A stretch of 9,449 nucleotides of DNA, taken from CAVOBC01 sp963693635. GTDB taxonomy: Bacteria; Pseudomonadota; Gammaproteobacteria; Pseudomonadales; Azotimanducaceae. The position numbers and the translations under genes are program-made. A model generated the notes under the pieces. That model was given only the letters and a program-made list of their open reading frames with translations. It searched no databases and had not been told where the DNA came from. The DNA is taken from positions 1 to 9,449 of the forward strand of contig CAVOBC010000170.1 in NCBI GenBank assembly GCA_963693635.1, in the 5' to 3' direction. Of the stretch, positions 1 to 5,889 are shown piece by piece; the stretch's first letter is position 1, and each line of letters opens with the position of its first letter.

Positions 1-440
1 GCGATGGATGGCTTGGCACAGCGCTTGGGCTGGCCGGTGCCAGCGGGGGGGGCGCGCGCAAGACGGTTGTCGTCAACAAATCGGACATCCTTGCGCCAGC
101 GCTGAAAGCTGACATCGATCAGTGCGAAGCGGACGCGTTCGTTGTTTCGGCGCTGACCGGCGACGGCCTCGACGACTTGAAACGGCATATCAAGGTGTCT
201 GCCGGGGCAGTTACTGGCGAGGATGGCCTCTTCAGCGCACGACGACGCCATGTGGACGCGCTCGCGCAGGCATGCGGGTTCATCGGTCAGGCCGTTGCGC
301 AATTAGGTGACGGCGCAGCGCCCGAGCTATTCGCCGAAGATCTGAGGCTTGCGCAGGATGCGCTTGCAGAGATCACCGGGGAGTTTGCAGCGGACGATCT
401 GCTTGGCCAGATTTTCAGCAGTTTCTGCATCGGGAAGTGA
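1..440 (+). CDS. mnmE: tRNA modification GTPase MnmE, C-terminal part (5' end outside window)
   Basis: This is the 3' end of the MnmE (TrmE) GTPase, which with MnmG installs the (carboxymethyl)aminomethyl group at C5 of the wobble uridine of several tRNAs. Read in the frame that begins at position 3, it shows the G4 motif as VVVNKSD (codons from about 66), a G5-like VSALTGDGLDDL, then the C-terminal helical domain. That domain has the family signatures SARRRH, LRLAQDALAEITGEF and DDLLGQIFSSFCIGK, the last ending in the invariant FCIGK whose Cys is a catalytic candidate in the family. The stop is TGA at 438-440. The G-domain start, the Walker A loop and the N-terminal folate-binding domain lie upstream of the window. 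Upstream of the 8-G run at 45-52 the frame-3 translation is glycine-rich and not recognisable, so residues before the run may be in the wrong frame (see findings). mnmG follows 178 bp downstream, with its own candidate promoter. Confidence 0.96.
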   Translation, partial: DGWLGTALGLAGASGGGARKTVVVNKSDILAPALKADIDQCEADAFVVSALTGDGLDDLKRHIKVSAGAVTGEDGLFSARRRHVDALAQACGFIGQAVAQLGDGAAPELFAEDLRLAQDALAEITGEFAADDLLGQIFSSFCIGK

Positions 441-457
441 CGTTGGGAAGTGAGGTT
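432..457 (+). repeat. 13-bp imperfect tandem duplication over the mnmE stop codon
   Basis: GGGAAGTGACGTT (432-444) is followed directly by GGGAAGTGAGGTT (445-457), 12 of 13 positions identical. The first copy contains the last Gly-Lys codons and the TGA stop of mnmE. The second copy repeats them just after the stop. This looks like a slippage duplication; no function is evident. Confidence 0.75.
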
Positions 458-546
458 CGACGGAGCCAACACAGCGTTCTAAACTGCCGTGGATCCGGGC
501 GCGTTCAGGCCAGTCAGGGAGTGACTTTTGCCCCTCACGCCGCCGG

Positions 547-572
547 GATTCAGTGACTTATGTGATTCAGTG
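547..572 (+). repeat. 9-bp direct repeat GATTCAGTG over the mnmG promoter
   Basis: GATTCAGTG occurs at 547-555 and again at 564-572, offset by 17 bp. The first copy overlaps the candidate -35 element of mnmG and the second ends just before the -10. The placement suits an operator, but the offset is not a whole helical turn and no known regulator site is recognised. Confidence 0.5.
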
Positions 573-580
573 CGTATACT
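553..580 (+). promoter_or_regulatory. candidate sigma70 promoter of mnmG
   Basis: GTGACT at 553-558 (4 of 6 matches to TTGACA) is separated by 16 bp from TATACT at 575-580 (5 of 6 matches to TATAAT). Transcription would start near 587, about 30 nt before the mnmG ATG. The leader is strongly pyrimidine-rich. The gap of 441-618 otherwise shows no ORF of note and no clear terminator. Confidence 0.55.
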
Positions 581-618
581 TTGCCGCCTCCTTTTCCTGA
601 CTCCCTCCCGGGCCTCCC

Positions 619-2511
619 ATGCGTTACTCAGAAGCATTCGACGTCATCGTGATCGGGGGTGGCCATGCGGGCACGGAAGCCGCCCTCGCCGCCGCGCGTA
701 TGGGTGCAAAGACGATGTTGCTGACGCAGTCAATCGAGACCCTGGGGCAGATGTCCTGCAACCCAGCGATCGGCGGCATCGGCAAGAGCCACCTCGTGCG
801 CGAGATCGATGCGCTGGGTGGCGCCATGGGTCTTGCTGCCGACGAGGCTGGAATTCACTACCGGGTGCTCAACTCACGCAAAGGTCCTGCGGTCCGGGCG
901 ACGCGTGCGCAGGCTGACCGCCAGCTTTATCGTCAATCAATTCGCGGTCGGGTTGAGTCGCAGCGGAACCTCTCATTTTTTCAGCAAACCGCTGAGGACC
1001 TGATCGTCGAAGGCGGCCGGGTAGAAGGTGTTCTGACGCAACTCGGCGTTGAGATCCGGGCGAAGACGGTTGTGCTCACGGTGGGAACCTTCCTCGGCGG
1101 GGTCATGCACGTGGGCATGCAAACGCAGTCGGGCGGCCGAGCGGGCGACGCGGCGTCCATTGGACTTGCGCGGCGACTCCGGGAACTGCCGTTCAATGTC
1201 GAGCGGTTGAAGACCGGTACGCCGCCGCGTATCGACGGGCGAACGATTGACTATACTCAACTCGAGGTGCAGCCGAGCGACTCGCCGCGGCCGCACATGT
1301 CGTTCATGACACCCTTTGCGCATGGCCTCCAGCGACCCCGGCAGGTGCCGTGTCACATCACGCGTACGACGGAGGCAACGCACAGCATCATTCGCGGCGC
1401 GCTCGACCGCTCGCCGCTCTACACCGGCAAAATTGATGGCGTCGGTCCACGGTACTGCCCGTCGATTGAGGACAAGGTCGTGCGTTTTGAGGATCGGGGC
1501 TCGCATCAGATCTTCGTCGAGCCGGAAGGCCTGGGCACGGCGGAGGTTTATCCGAATGGCATCTCCACCAGCTTGCCCTTCGACGCCCAGGTCGCGTTCC
1601 TGGCAACTATTCCCGGGTTTGAGAACGCGCGGATTACCCGGCCCGGCTACGCGATCGAGTATGACTTTTTCGATCCACGAGAACTCAGCTCCACGCTTGA
1701 GACGTGTCATCTGGAAGGTCTCTTCTTTGCCGGGCAGATCAATGGCACGACAGGCTACGAAGAAGCGGGCGCTCAGGGCCTGATCGCGGGCATTAACGCG
1801 GCGCTCAAGGTACGCGATGCCGAGCCATTCACGATTGGTCGGGATCAAGGGTATATCGGTGTGCTGATCGATGACCTCGTCACCATGGGAACTCGCGAGC
1901 CGTACCGCATGTTCACCAGTCGGGCCGAATATCGCCTGATCCTGAGACAAGACAATGCGGACCAGCGGCTCACCGAGCGCGGGCGTCAATTGGGCCTCGT
2001 GGATGATGATCGCTGGCGGCGTTATTGCGAAAAGAGCGAAGCAATCGAAGGGGGCCGAACACTGCTTGGGAAAACGATCGTGCACCCGCAAACGCCGGTT
2101 GCCGAGGCGCTCCTGCCCGAGTTGCGATCGCCCCTGACCCGGGAATACACGGTTCTCGACCTGTTGAAGCGCCCGGGTGTGCGCGTGGCATCGGTCCTAG
2201 ATGCGCTGGCGTTGCCGTGCGATGACCCGGAGGTCTGGGAACAGATAGAGATCGACAGCAAGTATGAGGGCTATATCACCCGCCAGGCGGGCGAGGTCGA
2301 GCGTCTTCGACACCGATCGGCGCAACCGATACCCGCAGATCTCGACTACAGCCTGATCCGTGGACTCTCGAATGAGGTGCGCCAGAAGCTCGAGACAAGC
2401 CGCCCGACAGACATCGGTCAGGCAGGTCGGATTTCGGGCGTGACGCCGGCGGCGGTGTCGCTACTGCTCATTCATCTGAAGCGGTACGAGGCACGCGAAC
2501 GTGCATCCTGA
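619..2511 (+). CDS. mnmG: tRNA uridine 5-carboxymethylaminomethyl modification enzyme MnmG (GidA)
   Basis: This is the FAD-dependent partner of MnmE. Together they use a folate one-carbon unit and glycine or ammonium to modify U34 of tRNAs in the cytoplasm. The 630 residues match the usual length of about 630. The Rossmann FAD motif GGGHAG is at residues 13-18, followed by CNPAIGGIGK with Cys47. The two family signatures follow: YCPSIEDK with Cys280, and AGQINGTTGYEEAGAQGL starting near residue 371. The C-terminal helical domain, which contacts MnmE and tRNA, is complete and ends in a TGA at 2509-2511. ATG at 619 is chosen because MRYSEAFDVIVIGGG aligns with the family N-terminus. It has no Shine-Dalgarno sequence; the leader is pyrimidine-rich instead. 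It is probably the first gene of a transcript running through rsmG, parA and parB. Large antisense frames over it are shadows of the GC-rich coding sequence. Confidence 0.98.
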   Translation: MRYSEAFDVIVIGGGHAGTEAALAAARMGAKTMLLTQSIETLGQMSCNPAIGGIGKSHLVREIDALGGAMGLAADEAGIHYRVLNSRKGPAVRATRAQADRQLYRQSIRGRVESQRNLSFFQQTAEDLIVEGGRVEGVLTQLGVEIRAKTVVLTVGTFLGGVMHVGMQTQSGGRAGDAASIGLARRLRELPFNVERLKTGTPPRIDGRTIDYTQLEVQPSDSPRPHMSFMTPFAHGLQRPRQVPCHITRTTEATHSIIRGALDRSPLYTGKIDGVGPRYCPSIEDKVVRFEDRGSHQIFVEPEGLGTAEVYPNGISTSLPFDAQVAFLATIPGFENARITRPGYAIEYDFFDPRELSSTLETCHLEGLFFAGQINGTTGYEEAGAQGLIAGINAALKVRDAEPFTIGRDQGYIGVLIDDLVTMGTREPYRMFTSRAEYRLILRQDNADQRLTERGRQLGLVDDDRWRRYCEKSEAIEGGRTLLGKTIVHPQTPVAEALLPELRSPLTREYTVLDLLKRPGVRVASVLDALALPCDDPEVWEQIEIDSKYEGYITRQAGEVERLRHRSAQPIPADLDYSLIRGLSNEVRQKLETSRPTDIGQAGRISGVTPAAVSLLLIHLKRYEARERAS

Positions 2512-2538
2512 TCCGGCCAGGAAGACGCCCGGAGCGAA

Positions 2539-2640
2539 ATGTCCGGCTCCCAGGCGGATGTGCCTGGTCTGTCGTCGTCCGCGTGGCTGACTGGCGACGT
2601 CACCTGCGCCAGGGTATCGAGTCCCTGGCGATTGAGGTGA
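2539..2640 (+). CDS. possible 33-codon leader ORF overlapping the rsmG start (speculative)
   Basis: An ATG at 2539 follows GGAG (2531-2534) at a 4-nt spacing. It opens a 33-residue frame starting MSGSQADVPGL and ends with TGA at 2638-2640, out of frame with rsmG and overlapping its first 58 nt. The rsmG GTG itself has no visible ribosome-binding site. The short frame could be a translational-coupling leader, or chance. No homolog is recognised. Confidence 0.15.
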   Translation: MSGSQADVPGLSSSAWLTGDVTCARVSSPWRLR

Positions 2641-3281
2641 GCGAGTCAGAGCGCGCGCAGCTTGAGGCGTTTGCGGTGGCGCTGGCCCGCTGGAACAAGG
2701 TCTACAACCTGACGGCTATTCGTGATCCGGGGCGGATTGCGACGCATCATTTGCTGGACAGCCTGTCGATTGTTCCGCACCTGGTCGCCAACCCGGGATT
2801 TCGCGGGGCGGCTACCCGGATTATTGACCTGGGGTCAGGCGGCGGACTGCCGGGCATACCGGTCGCGATCGTAAGCGGGGCGCATGTGATCCTGGTCGAC
2901 AAAAGCGAGAAGAAGGTACGTTTTTTGACCCAGATGTGCGCGGATCTCGGGCTGCCGCACGCGAGCGCAGTACACGCGCGCATGCAGGACGTACAGGATC
3001 GCGTTGACTTCGTTCTCTGTCGCGCCTTTGGCAGCCTCGCCGAGATTGTCTCGGTCTGTCGGGGCCGGCTCGTCGAGACCGGGGCGATCCTGGCGATGCG
3101 CGGACACGTAACGGCGGCGGAAATCGGATCCTTGCCGGTATCTGCGAGCGACTCGCCGGGCATGATGCCGGTTGTCATCAATTCCCCGGTGCCGCAGATT
3201 GATGAGACCCGGAACCTGGTGGTTATTCCAGCTCGGTTTGTGGGTGACTCTGCTTCGCATCATGTGCAGGCGTCAACGTGA
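2583..3281 (+). CDS. rsmG: 16S rRNA (guanine527-N7)-methyltransferase RsmG (GidB)
   Basis: RsmG uses S-adenosylmethionine to methylate N7 of G527 in the 530 loop of 16S rRNA; loss gives low-level streptomycin resistance in several bacteria. The 232-residue product is a little longer than the E. coli protein (207). It has the N-terminal RWNKVYNLTAIRDP (from residue 36) and HHLLDSL motifs. The SAM-binding loop IIDLGSGGGLPGIPVAI starts at residue 80, and a LVDKSEKKVRFL strand-helix follows. The extra length is mostly at the C-terminus, after NLVVIPARF. The GTG start at 2583 is chosen because it places the conserved WNK tryptophan at residue 37, close to its position in E. coli (34); no earlier in-frame start is better. 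The start lacks a Shine-Dalgarno sequence. The gene sits 71 bp after mnmG, and its TGA overlaps the parA GTG by 4 nt, which suggests translational coupling. Confidence 0.97.
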   Translation: MADWRRHLRQGIESLAIEVSESERAQLEAFAVALARWNKVYNLTAIRDPGRIATHHLLDSLSIVPHLVANPGFRGAATRIIDLGSGGGLPGIPVAIVSGAHVILVDKSEKKVRFLTQMCADLGLPHASAVHARMQDVQDRVDFVLCRAFGSLAEIVSVCRGRLVETGAILAMRGHVTAAEIGSLPVSASDSPGMMPVVINSPVPQIDETRNLVVIPARFVGDSASHHVQAST

Positions 3282-4210
3282 CCGGGCAAGCAGCAGTCGG
3301 CAGGGGCGGGGCACCGGTTGTTGCGGTCGCTAACCAGAAGGGCGGCGTGGGCAAGACGACAACCGCGGTAAACCTCGCCGCATCCCTTGCGGCGACGAAC
3401 CGTCAGGTGCTGCTCATTGACCTCGACCCCCAGGGCAATGCCACGATGGGCTGCGGTGTAGAGAAAGATGCCCTGGACGCGGGTATCTATGAGGTACTGC
3501 TCGAAGGTGCCGCTATCGCGGAGGCACGGATTGATGCAGAGTCAGCCGGCTTTGATGTTGTCGGTGCGAACGTGGACTTATCGGGTGCGGAACTTGAGCT
3601 GATCGACGTCCCGGAGCGAGAATTCCGGCTCCGTCAAGCCATCGACGTGGTGCGGGAAGACTACGATTTCGTGTTAATCGACTGCCCGCCGTCACTCAGC
3701 CTGCTTACGCTAAACGGACTCACTGCGGCGAGTGGCGTAATCATCCCAATGCAGTGTGAATACTATGCGCTTGAGGGCCTGACATCGCTCGTTGGCACTA
3801 TTAGGCGAATTGGTGAGGGCCTCAATCCGGAGCTTTCGATTCAGGGCATCGTGCGAACGATGTACGATCCTCGCAACAGCTTGACCAAAGATGTCTCCGA
3901 GCAATTGATCACCCACTTCGGCGATCTTGTTTACAACACGAAGGTGCCGCGAAACGTACGACTCGCAGAAGCGCCGAGTTACGGCTTGCCGATTCTCTAT
4001 TACGACAAACAGTCCCGCGGCGCGCGGGCATACCTCGCGCTCGCCGGCGAAGTGATCCGACGGGAAAGCGCCCGCGCCCCAAGCGGTAGCGATAATGAAC
4101 CAGGAGCCGGCGGCGAAAGCGAAAACAGCAGCCGCCGTGGGTCGGAACATGGCGAAGAGAGTCGCCCGGGCGGACGCGGCAGCGAAGAGGAGAAGACCGA
4201 TGGCGTCTAA
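3278..4210 (+). CDS. parA: chromosome partitioning ATPase ParA (Soj)
   Basis: ParA is a deviant Walker A ATPase that binds DNA non-specifically as an ATP dimer and, with ParB, moves newly copied origins apart. Motifs: Walker A KGGVGKTTT at residues 21-29, the A' motif LLIDLDPQGNAT at 45-56, and Walker B VLIDCPP at 132-138. There is no N-terminal helix-turn-helix, as expected for chromosomal Soj rather than large plasmid ParA. The GTG start at 3278 overlaps the rsmG stop and is the only plausible start before the Walker A motif. The protein is 310 residues, against about 260 in typical Soj proteins. The surplus is a C-terminal tail after VIRRE (residues 264-310), rich in Gly, Ser, Glu and Arg and probably disordered. 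The tail is encoded over DNA that is also open in the parB frame (see findings). parB follows with an 11-nt overlap. Confidence 0.97.
   Translation: MTGQAAVGRGGAPVVAVANQKGGVGKTTTAVNLAASLAATNRQVLLIDLDPQGNATMGCGVEKDALDAGIYEVLLEGAAIAEARIDAESAGFDVVGANVDLSGAELELIDVPEREFRLRQAIDVVREDYDFVLIDCPPSLSLLTLNGLTAASGVIIPMQCEYYALEGLTSLVGTIRRIGEGLNPELSIQGIVRTMYDPRNSLTKDVSEQLITHFGDLVYNTKVPRNVRLAEAPSYGLPILYYDKQSRGARAYLALAGEVIRRESARAPSGSDNEPGAGGESENSSRRGSEHGEESRPGGRGSEEEKTDGV
4188..4192 (+). promoter_or_regulatory. ribosome-binding site that fixes the parB start
   Basis: AGGAG at 4188-4192 lies 7 nt before ATG 4200. This strong site supports ATG 4200 over the upstream in-frame ATGs at 4095 and 4149, which have no comparable site. 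Confidence 0.8.
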
Positions 4211-5087
4211 GAAAAGAGGGTTGGGACGCGGTCTTGAAGCCTTGCTCGGCGCAGGGACGGCAGCCGACGCCGACAAGTCGGCGGATGTACCGTCGGCCGA
4301 CGGGCGACTGGCAGAGATTCCGGTCGAGTGGATACGGCCGGGCCGCTACCAACCGCGCAACGAGGTGGAACCCGAAGCGCTCGCTGAACTCGCCGCATCG
4401 ATCACTGCGCAAGGCATCCTGCAGCCGATCGTGCTGCGCGAAACCGACACCGACCGGTACGAGATCATCGCGGGCGAGCGACGCTGGCGGGCCGCGCAGC
4501 TTGCTGGACTCGCGACAGTGCCCGCGGTAATCCGCTTGGTGCCCGACGAGGCCGCGATTGCCATGTCGCTGATTGAGAATATCCAGCGTGAGGATCTGAA
4601 CCCGCTGGAAGAGGCGGTCGCCCTGCACCGCCTCATCGAAGAATTCTCGTTGACGCACCAGGCCGCGGCGGACGCGGTTGGCAAGAGCCGTGCAGCGGTA
4701 AGCAACCTGTTGCGTCTCATGAGTCTCGATGCGCACGTTGCTGAGATGCTGACGCGAGGCGACCTTGAAATGGGACATGCGCGTGCCCTCCTCACGCTCG
4801 AACGGTCCGACCAGGTCACCGCTGCGCGGGAGATTGCCGCGCGCGGTCTGAACGTGCGGCAAGCGGAAGCGCTCGTGCGTCGACTGAGCGCGCCGAAATC
4901 TGCGGGACCTGCATCACAGAGTGCGAGTGCTGATACGCGCCGGCTGGAGGAGCAGCTGGCCGGCCGTCTCGGTCAGAAAGTCGACCTGCAGCACCGGGCG
5001 AAAGGCAAGGGCAAGCTCGTTATCCATTACAACAGCCTGGATGAACTGGACGGAATCCTCACCCATTTCGGTGACCTTGATACCTGA
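4200..5087 (+). CDS. parB: chromosome partitioning protein ParB (Spo0J), CTP-dependent parS clamp
   Basis: ParB binds parS sites near the origin, spreads as a CTP-dependent sliding clamp and stimulates ParA. From ATG 4200 the protein has 295 residues, normal for the family. It begins with the family's N-terminal signature KKRGLGRGLEALLG (residues 4-17), part of the region that contacts ParA in homologs. The CTP-binding motif GERRWRAAQ is at 92-100 and ENIQREDLNP at 126-135. A helix-turn-helix follows at about 151-172 (LTHQAAADAVGKSRAAVSNL). The C-terminal dimerisation domain contains LVIHYNSLDELDGIL. The frame stays open upstream to ATG 4095, which would add 35 basic, alanine-rich residues; the strong ribosome-binding site and the family alignment favour 4200. 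The gene overlaps the parA end by 11 nt, so the two are probably coupled. No parS palindrome was recognised by eye in this window. Confidence 0.97.
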   Translation: MASKKRGLGRGLEALLGAGTAADADKSADVPSADGRLAEIPVEWIRPGRYQPRNEVEPEALAELAASITAQGILQPIVLRETDTDRYEIIAGERRWRAAQLAGLATVPAVIRLVPDEAAIAMSLIENIQREDLNPLEEAVALHRLIEEFSLTHQAAADAVGKSRAAVSNLLRLMSLDAHVAEMLTRGDLEMGHARALLTLERSDQVTAAREIAARGLNVRQAEALVRRLSAPKSAGPASQSASADTRRLEEQLAGRLGQKVDLQHRAKGKGKLVIHYNSLDELDGILTHFGDLDT

Positions 5088-5221
5088 TTGCAAGCCGGGC
5101 GCTTAACCGTTTTGCGTGATGTCACCATCGGCACTGGCTAGGCGACCTGCCTCGCCGCCGACGCCGGAAAAGTCGATGTCACCGACAACCTTTGTATTGG
5201 CCGCATTACCCGCATATTCGG

Positions 5222-5250
5222 TTGAAGGGCCATAGCGAAATCACTATACT
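5222..5250 (+). promoter_or_regulatory. candidate sigma70 promoter of the atp operon
   Basis: TTGAAG at 5222-5227 (4 of 6 to consensus) is spaced exactly 17 bp from TATACT at 5245-5250 (5 of 6). Transcription should begin near 5257, leaving a leader of about 75 nt before the atpI ATG. This is the strongest promoter in the window by eye and sits where atp operon promoters are expected. The rest of 5088-5221 holds no convincing gene or T-tailed terminator. Confidence 0.75.
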
Positions 5251-5255
5251 CGGCC

Positions 5256-5269
5256 CCGCTCAAAAGCGG
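5256..5269 (+). other. small hairpin at the start of the atp transcript
   Basis: CCGCT (5256-5260) and AGCGG (5265-5269) form a 5-bp stem with a CAAA loop, right at the predicted transcription start. It could protect the 5' end of the mRNA. It is short and may be chance. Confidence 0.35.
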
Positions 5270-5332
5270 CGTATTGGGCCGTGGATCGTGACGTCGTCGG
5301 CGCAGCGGTGGAATCCCGGGTCTGAAGACAAA

Positions 5333-5692
5333 ATGCTGGCATCCGGTAACACGACATCGACGATTTACCGAATGATGTATGCCCAGTTGGCGGCGACTCT
5401 CCTCGTTGCCGGCGTGATATCGGTTTTTGATTGGATGGTGGCCTGCTCTGCGATGCTGGGTGGGCTGGTTTGCATAGTGCCAAACGGTTTTGTGGCCTGG
5501 CAGTTCCAGCGGGTCAAAGGTACAGCGGTGCGCCGGCTGGTTGCGAGTGAAGCTGGCAAGTTCGTATTGAGTGGATGTCTGTTTGCCGCGGTCTTTATCC
5601 TGGTAGAGACGCTGCATGCAGGGGCTTTCTTTGCCATGTTCATCGTGCTGCAGCCAATGGCCTTGTTAACGCCGTGGCTGGTTCAGAGGTAA
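5333..5692 (+). CDS. atpI: F1Fo ATP synthase accessory protein AtpI
   Basis: AtpI is a small inner-membrane protein encoded first in many atp operons; it helps assemble or stabilise the c-ring and is usually not essential. From ATG 5333 the product has 119 residues, close to the 126 of E. coli. Four hydrophobic segments are visible at about 14-32, 35-57, 76-93 and 96-116. GGLVCIVPN (43-51) and the short SEAGKF (72-77) correspond to conserved AtpI positions. The frame extends upstream to a TTG at 5192, but that lies before the promoter, so it cannot be the start on that transcript. GTG 5288 and the ATG pair at 5372/5375 are the other possible starts; no strong ribosome-binding site settles the choice. 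Identification rests on size, topology, the two motifs and position before atpB, since AtpI sequences diverge quickly. Confidence 0.87.
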   Translation: MLASGNTTSTIYRMMYAQLAATLLVAGVISVFDWMVACSAMLGGLVCIVPNGFVAWQFQRVKGTAVRRLVASEAGKFVLSGCLFAAVFILVETLHAGAFFAMFIVLQPMALLTPWLVQR

Positions 5693-5706
5693 AACGCCGT
5701 GGCTGG
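5668..5706 (+). repeat. 14-bp direct repeat flanking the atpI stop codon
   Basis: AACGCCGTGGCTGG occurs at 5668-5681, inside the last atpI codons, and again at 5693-5706, directly after the TAA stop; the offset is 25 bp. The match is exact over 14 bases and suggests a local duplication of the gene end. Confidence 0.8.
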
Positions 5707-5710
5707 CGTT
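5693..5710 (+). other. hairpin directly after atpI
   Basis: AACGCC (5693-5698) pairs perfectly with GGCGTT (5705-5710) around a 6-nt loop, starting at the base after the atpI stop. No T-run follows, so it is not a standard intrinsic terminator. It could mark an mRNA processing or stability boundary between atpI and atpB. Confidence 0.5.
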
Positions 5711-5889
5711 ACGGGTGGTTAACCCTGAGGTAATTGGCGGTGGCCCAGACATCGGCTACGGTCTAAAGGGATAGCGGGACGGACATCGGGTAAGTGACGG
5801 CAAATCGAATGCGGGCAGCGTGGATCACGAGGTCGGGTTAGGACAACAGCGGCGTCAGGACAACCAGAGGGTGAGAGACAAAGAATCTT
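5711..5889 (+). other. untranslated spacer before atpB
   Basis: This spacer between atpI and atpB holds no supportable gene; the opposite-strand frame across it is a shadow. It contains the palindrome GGTTAACC and a repeated AGGACAAC (5840-5847 and 5857-5864, 17-bp offset). No clear -10/-35 pair was found, so atpB is probably read from the promoter ahead of atpI, though an internal promoter cannot be excluded. Confidence 0.5.

Noticed and set aside
1100..1122. CATGCACGTGGGCATG in mnmG as a parS-like palindrome
   Set aside because: It shares only the central CACGTG with parS, and the flanks do not match GTTY/RAAC. It is explained by coding sequence.
973..2091. 372-codon frame on the minus strand inside mnmG
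   Set aside because: It lies wholly opposite a certain gene, has no recognisable motif, and is the kind of antisense frame expected in GC-rich coding DNA.
3909..4862. 317-codon frame on the minus strand across the parA-parB junction
   Set aside because: It is an Arg-rich shadow opposite two certain genes, with no domain recognised.
5018..5030. TTATCCATT in parB as a DnaA box
   Set aside because: The last bases differ from TTATNCACA and it is a single site inside a coding region. No cluster of DnaA boxes is present.
5091..5114. Terminator after parB (AAGC...GCTT followed by TTTT)
   Set aside because: The stem has only 4 bp and the T-run is 4 bases, several bases away. It is too weak to call an intrinsic terminator.
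5192..5332. Upstream extension of atpI to TTG 5192
   Set aside because: It begins before the predicted promoter, and the added residues (MYWPHYPHIRLKG...) do not resemble AtpI N-termini.
5138..5617. 159-codon minus-strand frame over the atp promoter and atpI
   Set aside because: It overlaps atpI and its promoter, has an unlikely composition and no motif. The plus-strand reading gives AtpI with four membrane segments.
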